From: Phytophthora quininea
Taxonomy: Eukaryota; Oomycota; Peronosporomycetes; Peronosporales; Peronosporaceae
Assembly: GCA_011947345.1 (NCBI GenBank)
Contig: JAAVTG010000738.1
Span: forward strand, 1 to 64,000
Direction of reading: 5' to 3'
DNA length: 64,000 nucleotides
The notes under the pieces were generated by a model that was not told the origin of the DNA, ran no database searches, and saw only the letters and a program-made list of their open reading frames with translations. Positions 47,348-58,775 of the stretch are shown piece after piece; the stretch's first letter is position 1, and each line of letters starts with the position of its first letter. Made by a program: the position numbers and the translations under genes.

Positions 47348-48361
47348 ATGGTGCAGAAGGGTCAAGTGGCCGGGTCGCTGGTGCTGTCCATCGCGTCCTG
47401 CCTGGTGTACAGCCTCATGTCGAACGTCATGGTGCTGACCAACCGCTATCTGCTGGGCAAAAAGTACTACGGCTTCGACGAGAAGTTCTTCGTGGTGGCG
47501 GTGCAGGCGGGCGTGGCCGTGCTGGTGCTGGAGCTGGCTAAGATGCAGAAGATCGTGTCGTACGACAACTACGACGCCCAGATCGCGCGCAAGTGGGCGC
47601 CCGTCACCTTCTTCTTCGTGGCCATGCTCTACACGGGCATGCAGGCCACCGCGGGCCTGCCCATTCACATCGTCACCGTCTTCAAGAACGTCACCAACAT
47701 CATCATCGTCTTCGGCGAGTGGCGCTTCTTCGGGGAGCGGGTGGGCGGCCTGGTGCTCGTGTCCCTTGGTGTGATGCTCATGGGCGCCGTCATGTCCTCG
47801 TACAGTGACGTGGGCGGCAAGGCCACGCCGTCGACTCTGACCGGTTACTTCTGGATGTTCCTCAACTGCGCCGCCACGGCGGGCTACGTACTGTACATGC
47901 GCTACGCCACGTCGCGCTCGTCGCTCAAGATTTCCAAGTTCGGCATGGCCTTCTACAACAACCTCATTTCCTTGCCGCTCTTGGCGCCACCCATGATCTT
48001 CAACGGTGAAGCGTTCACCGTCTGGAGCAACCCGCTGCTGGGAGACTTCAACTTTACATTGCTGCTGTTTATTAGCGGCGTGCTGGGTGTCGGTCTTAAC
48101 TTGGCGTCGTTCTGGTGTGTGTCGGTCACGTCGGCCACCACGTACGCGACGGTGGGCGGCCTCAACAAGATCCCGACGACGTTTATTGGCGTTCTGCTGC
48201 TGGGCGAGCCGCTCAAACCCGACACGGCCATCTACGTGACGTTCGGCATGATCGGAGGCATCTTGTATGGATACGCCAAGTTCAAAGAGGGCGAGGCGGC
48301 CAAGAAGCGCAAGGCGGCGCAGGAGGCGCTGCCACAGACGACACACGACTCCAAGGCATAG
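47348..48361 (+). CDS. GDP-mannose-transporter-like nucleotide-sugar carrier
   Basis: Intact 337-residue single-exon frame from ATG 47348 (MVQKGQVAGSL); upstream in-frame codons have no ATG. About ten membrane helices of the drug/metabolite transporter fold. The motifs VFKNVTNIIIVFGEW and VGGLNKIPTTFIGVLLLGEP match the nucleotide-binding FKN and GxLNK motifs of Golgi GDP-mannose transporters (VRG4/GONST type), as does FGMAFYNNLISLP. It would exchange a nucleotide sugar, probably GDP-mannose, for GMP across the Golgi membrane. The C-terminal KKRKAAQ with KA end could act in ER-Golgi cycling. Very GC-rich compared with its minus-strand neighbours. Confidence 0.88.
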   Translation: MVQKGQVAGSLVLSIASCLVYSLMSNVMVLTNRYLLGKKYYGFDEKFFVVAVQAGVAVLVLELAKMQKIVSYDNYDAQIARKWAPVTFFFVAMLYTGMQATAGLPIHIVTVFKNVTNIIIVFGEWRFFGERVGGLVLVSLGVMLMGAVMSSYSDVGGKATPSTLTGYFWMFLNCAATAGYVLYMRYATSRSSLKISKFGMAFYNNLISLPLLAPPMIFNGEAFTVWSNPLLGDFNFTLLLFISGVLGVGLNLASFWCVSVTSATTYATVGGLNKIPTTFIGVLLLGEPLKPDTAIYVTFGMIGGILYGYAKFKEGEAAKKRKAAQEALPQTTHDSKA

Positions 48362-48604
48362 ATCATCGGCTCACACGATCCAGACGTGGGATCGGGGACA
48401 TGCGGGCAAGTTTTGACTGCTGCCTCCCCACTGTTGGAATGCATTTTAGTTCGCCTCTCGGACTTTGCATCGGTTAGCATGGATGTGAAGAGACAGAATG
48501 TATTGAAGACATTTGGTCGATGCTGTTCTCCTGTTCCGTGGCCAACAAGAGCGGAAAATTGTTGCCCCATTTTCATCAAAAGGATAAATACTCCATCGTT
48601 TTGC

Positions 48605-50115
48605 TTACTCTCCGTGGCGTGTCGGCGGCTTCTGCGCGCTCTCTTCATCATCTTGAGCAGCTTGGTCAACATTCGACATGGTGCCAGACGCAGCCATTCG
48701 ACTGCTGAGTAGCACACTGGATGTATCCAAGCGAGACCCTGCCATGTCCAGGAAGGCGTCTTCGAGGGCCGACTGCGTTACAGAACCAGTGAACGGGTTG
48801 TCGCCGTGGAAGGAAGACATTGTGGACATGGCGGACATGCGCATTAAATGCGCGTTCATCTGCTGCTGTAGATCTCTTGCTGCAGGGTCGGTCGCTCCGT
48901 ATGCGTCATTCAAAAACGGCGCGCCAGCAGCTCTCGCTTCTGCGCCACCCATCCCACGGAAGCTGCTACTAGCACTGCTAGCTGCAGATTGGCGAGCAGA
49001 CTTATCTTCCTCCTTCAAGAACGGGTATTCTGCAAGGACCAAGGCGAACTAATCAGCATCGAATATTGTCATGGATGGAAGCCATGGAAGCCTACCCGAG
49101 TTAGAAATCTTGCGGCTCAACCGAGGAGAACCGATCAGAGGTGATCCCAACGGCGGCGAGCCTAGCGGCATGGTCCCCAACCTCAAGCCCTTGAACGCAT
49201 GCGTGAGGACTGAAGCCGAGTAGTTTGAATCTGCGCCGATTTCTCCAGCCTACCAACATCAACAACATACATCTCAGTACGAAGGGCAACATACTATATC
49301 ATGTATCTTCAGAGCAACACAAACCGGCGTTCCAGCACCCCGTGGAGACCGTCGCGGGGATGATGTCAACGACGATACCTTTGCTTCATCGTCCAACCCA
49401 AATCTGCCTTGAAAGCTCTGTTTGTGCCGCAGACTTGTCGGCGAGTTGATCACGGGCGCCGTGTATTTGGGGTCGTTCACCAAACTCTCCCATCTAAAAG
49501 GACTGCCTCCAGCCGCAGCCGTCCCCAACTGTCTCGGTCTTGCAACGGCAAACGGCGGTGGAGACCCAGGAGATGCAGGTCCAGAATGAGCAAACCCAAA
49601 AGTCTTCAGAGCCTGAAGCTTCGGCGATGCCACAGGCGTCGAGAAGCTGCTAAGCGACTGATCATCTAGAAAATCATCCTCGCTGTCCAGCAGAGCGTTC
49701 TCCAGACTCTCCGCCGCTTCTTCCTCCTCTGTCTTTACTTCCACTTGCTGCTGCTTTTGCATCGCATCGTATCTCTCTCTTGCATCATGCAGGAACGCAT
49801 AGCGCTTGACGCAGTCCACCGGGAGCGTCGCACCACTCGAGAGACCTCCAGCCCTGATCATAGAGAGACAAAGTCGCGTCAAAAACATTGCCAGGATCGA
49901 AAAACTTGGGTTCAGTATGACGCACAGTTGACTCCGACGGGGAAGCGCTCGCCGCTGGCCGTAGACTGCGTCACCAGTAGCACCAGCCGCTCGTCGATAG
50001 TTCGCGACCACTGCGCTGGATGTGGGTGGGGAGCGTAGCGGATGCTGGACCAGCGCGGCTCGCCCTGCAGCTCCTCCGGCTCCACTGAAGCCCCGTCCGC
50101 TGTCGACGTCGCCAT
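48605..50115 (-). CDS. Unrecognised Ser/Pro-rich protein (frame breaks)
   Basis: ATG 50115 (MATSTADGASVEPEELQGEP). Exon 50115-49325, intron 49250-49324, exon 49249-49096, intron 49030-49095, exon 49029-48605 join in phase. The N-terminal ~110 residues look folded (TIDERLVLLVTQSTASGERF, PKFFDPGNVFDATLSLYDQG) but the frame shifts near 49920 and 49855. Then follow an acidic coiled-coil stretch (EVKTEEEEAAESLENALLD) and a long Ser/Pro/Gly region with repeated GSP motifs (LGSPPLGSPLIGSPRLSRK), typical of proline-directed phosphorylation. The last part is Ala/Ser/Met-rich. I do not recognise the family. It starts within 120 bases of the CIAO1 stop, on the same strand. Confidence 0.65.
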
Positions 50116-50233
50116 TATTCGTCAGAGAATAAGAAATTGCAGTGTTTTGACCAATCAGAAGAATGCCTTTCAAAGTGGACGCTTTTTCGATGCAAATGTG
50201 GACAAACTCCAGTTGCATGATGATGTTAATCCT

Positions 50234-51364
50234 TCACGGCAACGGAAACTTCCAGATGCGGATGAGCGAGTCGTCGCTTGCTGAGGCCAACAGCAACGTC
50301 TTCTTGCTGTCGATTTCCTGCAACTTGGGACTCCATCGCACGCAGTTGATGTCGCTGTCGTGGGCCTGCTTTTGCTGAGTTGCCATGCTAAAGGCGGTGG
50401 GAGTGCCCGCTGGGTGGCCTTGGAAGACACGGATCGCGTTGTCGGCAGCTCCTGTAACAAGCAGGTCGCCTTCCTTCGACCAGTCCACGCTGAAGATGGT
50501 GCGTTCGTGGCAATCCGAGATGGCCATGGCCTGATCCCACTGCTTCGAGCTACAAACAAGAGGAATCAGCATCATTATACTGTCCATCAATAGTAATTAA
50601 AGCCCCACCTTTTGTCGTTGTTCATCTGTGTGTTGTTCGGGTCGTGCTTCCAGATGAGCACATCCGTGTCATCCGACACGGAGGCCATCAGATCCCCTTC
50701 GGACTCATCGCGACGCCCCACACTGTCGACGTATGTCCTGCACACAACAACCAATCATCATTTTTACTACTAAACTCCACACAACACCCTCATACACACC
50801 TGTGAGCGTCTCCTTGCAGTACCAGTCATCCTCGTTCTCCGCCCAGAAACGGATGGTGTCATCGTAACTAGCCGAGACCAGCAGGTCCTCGGTCGGATGC
50901 CAGGCCACAAACTTGACATCCTGTGTGTGGCCGTGCAGCACCGAAATGCACTCAAAGTCGGTGTCAGCATCGGCCTCCCAGATCCACACGCTCTTGTCTC
51001 GACTGCAAGTGGCCAAGTAGGTCCCCGACGGGCTCCAGGCCACGCTCTTGACCTCGCTCTCGTGGCCTTCCAAGGACGAGATGACCTCGTACGAACTGCC
51101 CTGCCTCTCCCAGATGACAGTCGTGGCGTCGAAGCTTACGCTCGCCAAGTAACGGCCATCCGGAGACCACTCGCAGGCTCGGATGGTGCGTCCTTGGGCG
51201 TCTTCCAGGATGCCCACGCACTCCCAGCGCTCGTCCTTGGGCGCCCACAGCCGGATGGTCTTGTCGCCGCTGCAGGACGCCAGCAACTGGCCGTCGAACC
51301 TCCAGGACACGTGCCACGCGCGCTCGCTGTGGCCTTCCAGCGCAGCCACCTGCGTCAAACTCAT
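50234..51364 (-). CDS. CIAO1: CIAO1/Cia1, cytosolic iron-sulfur assembly WD40 protein
   Basis: Seven WD40 repeats from ATG 51364, in exons 51364-50800, 50737-50609 and 50549-50234. The first blade, HSERAWHVSWRFDGQLLASC, and GHESEVKSVAWSPSGTYLAT, CISVLHGHTQDVKFVAWHP and SASDDSLIRIWKF are characteristic of Cia1, the seven-blade beta-propeller of the CIA targeting complex (with CIAO2 and MMS19) that hands 4Fe-4S clusters to cytosolic and nuclear apoproteins. Length (~335) fits the family. Exon 2 breaks at plus-strand CCCC 50694-50697; a fifth base restores SPKGDLMASVSDDTDV. Divergent from the homeodomain gene with 162 bases between starts. Confidence 0.9.
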
Positions 51365-51526
51365 GGCTTGTCAAAATGGTACGGATAAGGTTTTTATCCG
51401 GAATAAGAAATGCATTCTATATAATCCAAGTTTAGTCGATAAATAAAAACCTCATATTACATAAACAATACTCCATTTTCCCAAGAACTCCTGGCTGGAC
51501 GTTACTTGAGGGGAGGCACCAGAATC

Positions 51527-53781
51527 ATGAGCGCCATGAAGATGGACTTCATCTGCAAGGAGCCGCCCGTGTCTCCCGTGCGCTCGCCCGCGGCCGTGTC
51601 CGAGCCCGAGCGCATAGACGTGAGCGACCACGAAGACTCGGAGGACGAGCAGCTGGAGCACGCGGCCTGGCAGGACGTGGAGCTCAACCCGGCCGTGGAG
51701 CTGGTGGCTCGCCTGGTCAAGGAGGCGCTGGACGCCGGCAAAACCTACAACAAGAGCATCACGGCCAAGACATCGCAGCTGCTCACAGGCTGCGACGGCC
51801 TGCTGCTGGAGATCAAGAGCCTGGCCGAGGCCCGGCAGGACGCCCGCCAACGCGCCAACAAGCGCTCGAGCCAGGACGGCTCGGGCTGTGTGTGCGGCAT
51901 GTCCATGGCCATGCTGCCGCTCAAGAACCCGGAGAAGGTCCTAGCGGCAGCCCATGAGAAGGACACCAAGCAGACCAGTCCTACAGTGGACGACGCCACG
52001 GAGGACCTAACAGACCGTCTACTGGGCAAAATAGAGATCTCGATGGTCAGGTTGAGGGAGCTGGCGGAGCTCATTCAGGCCACCAGTATGCAGGGGAAGC
52101 CAACCTGGTGTCCAAAGTGTCGCTGCAGAGCGGCGCGTTCCAAGCGCTAGAAGCGGCTGTGCAGGCGAGTGCGGCGGCCGCTACAGCCACTGCAATTGCG
52201 CAGGAGACTGGACGCACGTCGTCCTGCTTTGGCAGACTGTTCATGCCGCTGCAGGTGCAAAAGCTGCAGGAATGGTACTACTCGTACCCTCGGCCTTTGG
52301 TGGACGAGTTGACGCTCATGAGGACGATCTTGAACTATCGGCCATACGCCAACCCGTTCCAAGTGGGCGGGTTGTCGCTGGGGCATGTCCGTGACTGGTT
52401 TAAACGACGTCGACACCGTGAGCGCATGCGCTATGTGAAACTCGCGGTGGAGGCGGGACACGACGCACAAGCTGCGGAAGAAGAGATCGACTTGAGACTC
52501 GAGCAGAGAGTGACGCATCTTCGTGCGTCGGTAGACCCCAATGAGCTGGTCAGGGAGGTGGACCGCGTACGAGCGGAAAGCTCCATGTATGACGCGGCGG
52601 TCTCCTTGTTCACCCGTCAGAGCAACATTGAGTCCTACATTGCAGCTTCGCATGTTGTGCCTACAGCAGCCGACCAACAAGGACATCATGGACGTGGCAA
52701 CCGCCGCCTGCAGGAGCTAGATCTAGATTATATGCCGGTGGTGAAGACTGCGACGCGTCTTGAAGTTACGGCGCTGCAAAGCCGCATGCGGACGCTATTG
52801 CAGCAGCCGAGGACGATCGCCACCACGAACGGATTGCAGCAAGTAGTTGATCTGCTACGCTCTATGAAAATCGATCATGACGTGCGCATTCAGTCTGGTG
52901 TGGTGGCTGAGCTCAAAGAGATCCTGAAGATCCACACCAAGCCGACACTGCTCCGCAGATCTACGATCTCTGTGCTCGAGACGTTGGGCATCAGCCGTCG
53001 TGCTACAGAGGACGACTTCGATGATGACGCCCCACTTTCCCTGTTGAGTCCGTCACAGGGCATTGCAAAGCCAAAAGCGAAGATAGATCGACCACGTCCG
53101 ATGCCAATGGGCATCCTTGAAGACGCCAGCGCGGGCCTGGACGACGACTCCATTTCTCCTGCGCCTTCTTCTGGTGGCACTCCGTTTTCCGATGCTGGGT
53201 ATTATGGAGAGCCACTAAAGAAGAAAGCTAAGGTCGTTATCCCCCGACCGCGTGCTAAGAAGCCGCGTGTGTCTCGACCGATGAAGTTTTCGATGGAGCA
53301 ATTGACAGCTCTAGAAGGATGGTTCCAACAGAAGTACAAACCGTCTCAAGGGGAGATGGAACAGTACCTGCTTGAGTTGAATGCTCCCCCTCTACGCGAC
53401 GTGAAGAAGCAGACGGTGGACGTGAACATGACACAGCTGAGGCGATGGTTCAACAAGCGGCGGTGTCTGCGTCGCCCGCCGTTCGCGTTGATGTCGCAGC
53501 AGGAGGCGGTGAAGGAAGGATCACGGAACCCTGCGGTGCTGAAAGCAGCAGCAACCACTACTGCTCCTTCTCCTACTATTAGCAACCCTGCGAGCGTGGC
53601 CCGAGACGTCGACACTGGCTTCGAGATCGGTGGAGGTAACCATTCGTACGAAGACACAAACGAGGACTCGAGTGACGACGATGATGACGATGATGATGAA
53701 GACGACGACGATGACGAAGATGATGCAAACGACGATAGCAGCGACGACGGCGAACTTCTCATCGGCCAGGCGCTGGCCTGA
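51527..53781 (+). CDS. Atypical twin-homeodomain transcription factor (one frame break)
   Basis: ATG 51527 (MSAMKMDFICKEPP). The first ~190 residues are acidic then helical. The frame breaks at GGGG 52093-52096; a fifth G restores it, reading QGEANLVSKVSLQSGAF. Two homeodomain-like segments follow: one ending LGHVRDWFKRRRHRERM (near 52420) and one from KFSMEQLTALEGWFQQKY ending MTQLRRWFNKRRCLRR (near 53470). Both keep the helix-3 WF..RR core, but each has an insertion between helices like TALE-type domains (AYANPFQ... and NAPPLRDVKK regions). Basic nuclear signals (LKKKAKVVIPRPRAKKPR) lie between them. The C-terminus is an acidic Asp/Glu run. Joined length about 752. DNA binding is strongly suggested; targets unknown. 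Confidence 0.75.
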
Positions 53782-53936
53782 ACTGCCGTTGAGCGAATTT
53801 TTACAAGACCCTCCTGTCTTGACCCAGTAGGAAAGCACTGATAGGAGTCGTTGAATCACATATTTGCCACGCAGACTCCGATGCTTGTCAACCGTAGCAT
53901 CCAAATCCTGCGTGACTCTTCAAAGTATCTTTTGGC

Positions 53937-55085
53937 ATGATGACCCCTGACGCGGTCGATGCGCCGATCGCCGACGACAACGTCGAGAGCGACGACATCC
54001 AGTTCAATGCTGCGATCGACAAGACCGAGAAAGGTTTTGGTATCTACTTTGCCAAGGTGAATACGTTCGCTCAAGGAGACCATCTCATCGTTGATGGATT
54101 CGTGGAGTGCGACGGAAACGAAGACCCAGCTCTGTCAGCTCTACGCCTAGGAGACATTCTTGTCGGAGTGAACGGGGCTGACTGTCGAGAGAAGGAGGTA
54201 GTAGATATCCTTGACCTCTTGCGATCAGCTGAAACTGGGCCAAACACACTTTCATTTGTGCGTCATGCTTCGATCAATGTTGAATCCGAATCTGGTGCCA
54301 GCGATACCCAAGAAGCTAAGAAGAAATCGACCGGGAGGTTTATGGGCGCGTTCATGAAGGTCAAATCCAAGATACAAGCTGAGATCGACGGCGGCGAAGA
54401 TGAACTGCGTCGAGAGCAACTTGAGGACGAACGCTTTGAAAAACAGTGGCTGGAGGAGTTTGAAGGACTCAAGCAGCAATACGAGACCAAGTGGGAGACC
54501 TGCACGTACACGGCCGACGAGTTCTGCGGATTGATATACCGATCAAGTGATGTCCAACAAAAAGAGTGTCTGCTTGGACAATACCCGACGCTGATGGAGG
54601 CATGGAAAAACCCTCGTGGAACGACGAGTTCGTCGCGAGTGATCCCGGAATGGCCAGCAGCGAAAGTTTCGTACGAAGATCCCATTACCGAGGTTAGTGA
54701 TGAAACTGGGGCTGCCAAGCTACGGTCGATTCACTGCTCACAGTCCCTGCAACAAGTCTTGGAAATTCTACATAAGGAGTTTATGTGGCGTCCGGTAGCT
54801 GTTCAAGCGTTCAGTCGAAAGCTTGAAAGCTGTGGGATATCGTCATGTGCTGCTCTGCTGGAAACTATGGACGAAAGCTGCGGATCCTTTGAGCGCGATT
54901 TCCTGTCTGTTGATTATCCACGGCTGTCGAAGAGGATAGTTCAAACTCTGCACAGCAATGCCCAGCAAGCAGAGGAAAGTTCGAACGTAAATGAACCGAT
55001 TCCGTCAATGATCCTCACCCAGGTAAACAGCACACGTGCAACCGCGTGGAGTTCACCGATTACCAAGCGATTCACAAGAAGATGA
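53937..55085 (+). CDS. PDZ-domain protein
   Basis: Intact 382-residue frame from ATG 53937. Residues ~25-110 look like a PDZ domain: TEKGFGIYFAKVNTF (carboxylate-loop region with GFG), LRLGDILVGVNGADCREKEV, and NTLSFVRHA. It is followed by a charged coiled coil (GGEDELRREQLEDERFEKQW) and a helical C-terminal half without recognised domains (LRSIHCSQSLQQVLEILHKE). PDZ domains hold short C-terminal peptides of membrane or scaffold proteins. The gene is convergent with the acidic protein gene, 45 bases away. No signal peptide or membrane segment. Confidence 0.75.
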   Translation: MMTPDAVDAPIADDNVESDDIQFNAAIDKTEKGFGIYFAKVNTFAQGDHLIVDGFVECDGNEDPALSALRLGDILVGVNGADCREKEVVDILDLLRSAETGPNTLSFVRHASINVESESGASDTQEAKKKSTGRFMGAFMKVKSKIQAEIDGGEDELRREQLEDERFEKQWLEEFEGLKQQYETKWETCTYTADEFCGLIYRSSDVQQKECLLGQYPTLMEAWKNPRGTTSSSRVIPEWPAAKVSYEDPITEVSDETGAAKLRSIHCSQSLQQVLEILHKEFMWRPVAVQAFSRKLESCGISSCAALLETMDESCGSFERDFLSVDYPRLSKRIVQTLHSNAQQAEESSNVNEPIPSMILTQVNSTRATAWSSPITKRFTRR

Positions 55086-55130
55086 ATAACCCTTTGCTGT
55101 TTTTATTGTGTATTCCATCACGAGTCTTTA

Positions 55131-56239
55131 CTACGTAGTACTTTCTTCAAGCTCGCCCGAAGGAAAAGGTTCATCGGTGGCAGTGTTAAGATCCTGATCA
55201 CTACGTACCGGTACCTCGATTTCACCCCTTCAATAGCAGGAGTCGTCGACTCAAACGCTTGAGCGTTCGGTTCAGTTGGGGCGGATTCGATCTCGGTTCC
55301 AGCCTCAGCACTTTCACCTGGAACATCGGGCGTTTTGTTTTCCGTAAGTGGAGTTTCTTGTGCAAAGTCCTGCTCGTACGTGCTATCGTCTTCGAGTACA
55401 TTGTTTGGCTGATCCACTGGCAGCTCAATTATTCCAGTGTCTGTCGGCATAGAGTGCTCTACGTCTTCTTCCGCCTCATTTTCGGTATAAACACGTTGTT
55501 CTTCAAAGACACCGCTAGTGCCCGAATCGACCCGATCCTCAGTCTCAGCAGAAAATTCGCTTTGCGCTGGAGCTTTTTCCTCCAACGGTGCTTGTGATGA
55601 TTCATCTGAGTCCACTGGGAAGTTTTCTTCGGTGGTTGCATCAACGTCTTGGATCTCACCTACTTCGCCACTGGGCTTGTTAAAACCCGTTGGGTTGTGT
55701 TCTTCGAATCCAATCGCTTCTTCCTCTCTGTCTTCTTGATTCACTTGGACTGACACGTCATGTTCATCACCTTCAAGCGTTGGCAATGTATCTAAACCCG
55801 ATGCATCCATTTCATGGGTTTGCTCGTCTGTTTCGTTTGCAGTGTCAGTAGGCTCGTCCACAACTCGCTGGCTGGGCACGATTTCTCTAGTGTCTTTGTT
55901 AGAGATTGCTGCATCCTGCTCGGTCGGAAGATCGTTATTTCCAGCAACCTGTTCAATCGCAGCCTTCTCTTCAATGTCTTGTAGCAGATCCAAATCGTTA
56001 TTCTCCTGACCAACTTCGGAGGTCGTCGATGGAGGAACAACTCTAAACTGCTCGAGTACGTTTTGAAGTGTCACTTCGTGCGTTGACGGTGCTTCCTCCC
56101 CACCTGCAAATTGAACGACCCACTTGGTAAACTCGGACTTTGAGATGCTTTGCGTTGAGCCTTTGTTCAGATCTCTGTAGGACTGCAGTGTGATCGATTC
56201 CAAGTCTTCATCCGTAGGAACCGTTCCAACACCAGACAT
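55131..56239 (-). CDS. Acidic, disordered protein with EF-hand-like N-terminus
   Basis: ATG 56239 (MSGVGTVPTDEDLESI). The first ~60 residues resemble an EF-hand-type helix pair (YRDLNKGSTQSISKSEFTKW); the remaining ~300 are rich in Glu, Asp, Thr, Pro and Gln with no fold signals. As written the frame ends at 55118 with a sudden basic tail. A fifth C at the plus-strand run 55225-55228 would instead continue the acidic composition (GGEIEVPVRSDQDLNTATDE) to a stop at 55131, which I take as the real end. Function unknown; such proteins often serve as flexible calcium-buffering or docking chains, which is only inference. Confidence 0.7.
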
Positions 56240-56571
56240 GACGCAGTATCCCCGTGTACAACACAGAAAAGAAATCGTCTAACATGCCGCAGCAAAACCG
56301 ATTAGCAAAATAAATACGAATCAAAACTTTGAACGCACCATTTCGTCCATGGAAATCTGCTCCGTGCCGTCAAAGTCCAAAGCCTCAAAGATTACTACAA
56401 CCCTCGTCAATAAGGTGTCATAATACTTTCCTGCAAGTATACGTACTCTCAGCCTTCCCCAAAGCAGGTCCAATACTCACAAGACATGCCCCGCAAATGA
56501 ATGCCAACGCATTGACGCTAGACCATCCAAACCGTCAGGTTTAGAGACCAAAAGCAATTGCTCGTGTGCAC

Positions 56572-56873
56572 CTACATGCCAGTGGGGGTTCTGAATGCGT
56601 CCAGGATGGCTTCTGCCCACTCTTTATCGCCTTGGAGTAATTCTGCGAGCCCTTGAGCGTCTAATCCAAAGTCCATGTCCTTGTCCTTGTAGTCCTGCAG
56701 CAATTGCCGAGCCGCTTTGAGGTCCCCTACAGCACAATAAATACAAAATTTCAGCTGATTAACAGAAGTTTATTGTAGTGCAAACATCATCCTAGCAGTA
56801 GATTCCTCGTACACGTTGCCATACGCGCGAACGCCGGCATCAAAGGCGACGTCTTGGACGTCGAAGTGCCCAT
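56572..56873 (-). CDS. Possible two-exon microprotein with N-myristoylation signal
   Basis: ATG 56873 gives MGTSTSK: Gly2, Ser6 and Lys7 fit the N-myristoyltransferase consensus. Exon 56873-56825 joins exon 56726-56572 over a 98-base GT-AG intron in phase, giving about 67 residues ending in a helical stretch with LKAARQLLQDYKDKDMDFGL and WAEAILDAFRTP. Too short to recognise. The second exon is convincing as coding sequence; the first is less so, since a competing frame in the same bases (FDVQDVAFDAGVRAYG) also looks protein-like. Divergent from the HROB gene, 92 bases away. Confidence 0.45.
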
Positions 56874-56965
56874 TGTGTCAATGGGCGAAACGACGTCACA
56901 AGTATACAAGATACTATACATAATCCCGTTAAATGGGAAATAATTATACGCACAAATTGATCGAC

Positions 56966-58724
56966 ATGAGCGACGACGAGCTGCCGATCGCTGACCACAG
57001 CGATCCCCGAGCGCGAAAGCGGCCGGAAAAGACGCCGCAATGCTGAGGAAGAGGGTGAGCTACTGTTTATTGCTGTCTATTTCGTGTGGGAGGTGCTGGA
57101 AGAGTACCAGAGACTGAGTATACATCGTATACATGCAGACCTCGGGTCCCAGCAGAGCATTATGAAGTGGATGCGGCACGTTCCAGGGCCGCTACAGGAC
57201 GTCATGAAGAAGAAAGCAGATCAGTATGTGAACGCAACTCAATAGTTACCTGTTAGTTGTTGGATAACGTACTGGTGATGCATTGGCAGGTTGGACAGCT
57301 CCATGAGCTCGCAGACTGTGATGACGAGCAGCAACTCGCAAGGGTTCACGGTGACACTAGTCACGGTGTTTGACAACGGCCCGTGGGTGTACATGTGTCA
57401 ATACTTAGGCATGTCGACGACGCCTGGAAAAACTTTCGGTGAGATAGAGCAAGAGGTTTCGTATTCTGAAGATGGTTTCTTATGCATCTGTGGATTTTTC
57501 TGCGAAGGCGGTGTCAAGCTCGGCAGCTTGAAATGCACCATCCAGAGTATCATGGAAGATGACGAAGCCTTGACAAAAGTGCCGCAGGTGAGTCATATTC
57601 GGAAAGATGGGTACTTTTGAAGTCTAACCAAAATTCTAGCTGCTGGTGTTGATCAAGTCTGTACGTTATGTTGACGAAGAGATCGTAGCGGTGCTTCATG
57701 TAAGAACTGGCTGCTATTGAGATGATGTCCGTCAAATGAAGTCGCACTAATTTATTAGAGTCGTTATGTACAGGATCCCACAGGAGAAATGGAAGGGTAT
57801 TTCCACCGCGAGCTTGTTGAACAACTCGGGCCAGCGCTGATTATTGGAACCGGGGTGTTGCTATACAAAGTGTCCGTGTTCACTCCAACCGAAGCTCCCG
57901 TCACTGGTAGGCGAAAGAGCTACTTGAATATCACCCCACGTAATGTCCGACGAGTGTTCGTTGCGAAGGACCAATCCAGTTCTGCTACAAGCGATTCTGC
58001 TGTGGAGCTGTTCAATAAAGAGAAAGAGATCGAAGCCACGCAGGAAAGCGACAACGACGATTACGATGACAACATGGCTTCCACCAGTGAACACGCCGCG
58101 CGCCAATTGCTGCAGCACCGAAATGTCCGTGATACCTCTGCGGAGTTGACCTTCCTTTCCCAGAGGCAAGTGATCCATCGCAATCCGCCGGTCCGACTTG
58201 ACCCGTCAACGACAACAGAAACGACCACCACCAAGAAGAAGGGCAAGCGCAAGAAGGGCGCTGCTGCTAGCCAAGGTCAAGACGAGTCGAGCGGAGTGGG
58301 TCGCTGGCAATGGAACAAACTGCTGAAAAAGAACACTGACGAGAACGAAAACGAGTCGAGTGCTAGTGCACAAGGTCGCCAAAGCTTTCTCGATGCCAGT
58401 TCGCGGCTCGTCAGCCTCATATCAAAGCAGAACGCGAGGAAAAAGTAAGTTCCCGTGTCTAGCCATGCTTTTGCTACATCATTACTGATTGCCATGTCCA
58501 GGTCGTCTGCATACGATCGAGCTGAAAACGACAGGACGCCATCGCCAAACCCGAGAAGTGTCCGCTTTGCACCAGGCATCTCTTTCGAGCCTTCTCGAGA
58601 GCCGCGCAACTCGGACAATCGTGACGTCACCGAGATGACTCCCAGTCCTCCATTGACTCAAGCCAACCCGGTCGTCGTTTTCAAAGCCGATAACATCTCA
58701 GACGAAGACGACGACGACTGGTAG
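56966..58724 (+). CDS. HROB: HROB-like homologous-recombination OB-fold protein
   Basis: ATG 56966. Exons 56966-57054, 57093-57223, 57290-57587, 57640-57699, 57774-58444 and 58502-58724 join in phase. The centre matches the OB-fold of animal HROB (C17orf53) as I know it: LLVLIKSVRYVDEEIVAVLH, then DPTGEMEGYFHRELVEQLG and SYLNITPRNVRRVF. An N-terminal GPLQDVMKKK segment also fits. HROB binds and activates the MCM8-MCM9 helicase in recombination-linked DNA synthesis. The C-terminal ~280 residues are disordered with a basic KKKGKRKKG nuclear signal and an acidic end (DEDDDDW). Exon 1 breaks at CCCC 57005-57008; a fifth C joins it to LRKR at the donor. Joined length is about 485. Confidence 0.78.
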
Positions 58725-58775
58725 CATCGTCCCAACACGGCTTCAGTCATAGTCTTCAACGTATTTTACTGTTAG

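Noticed and set aside
47279..48346. 355-residue minus-strand frame
   Set aside because: His/Gly/Arg-rich composition typical of the antisense of a GC-rich gene; the plus strand encodes a clear transporter.
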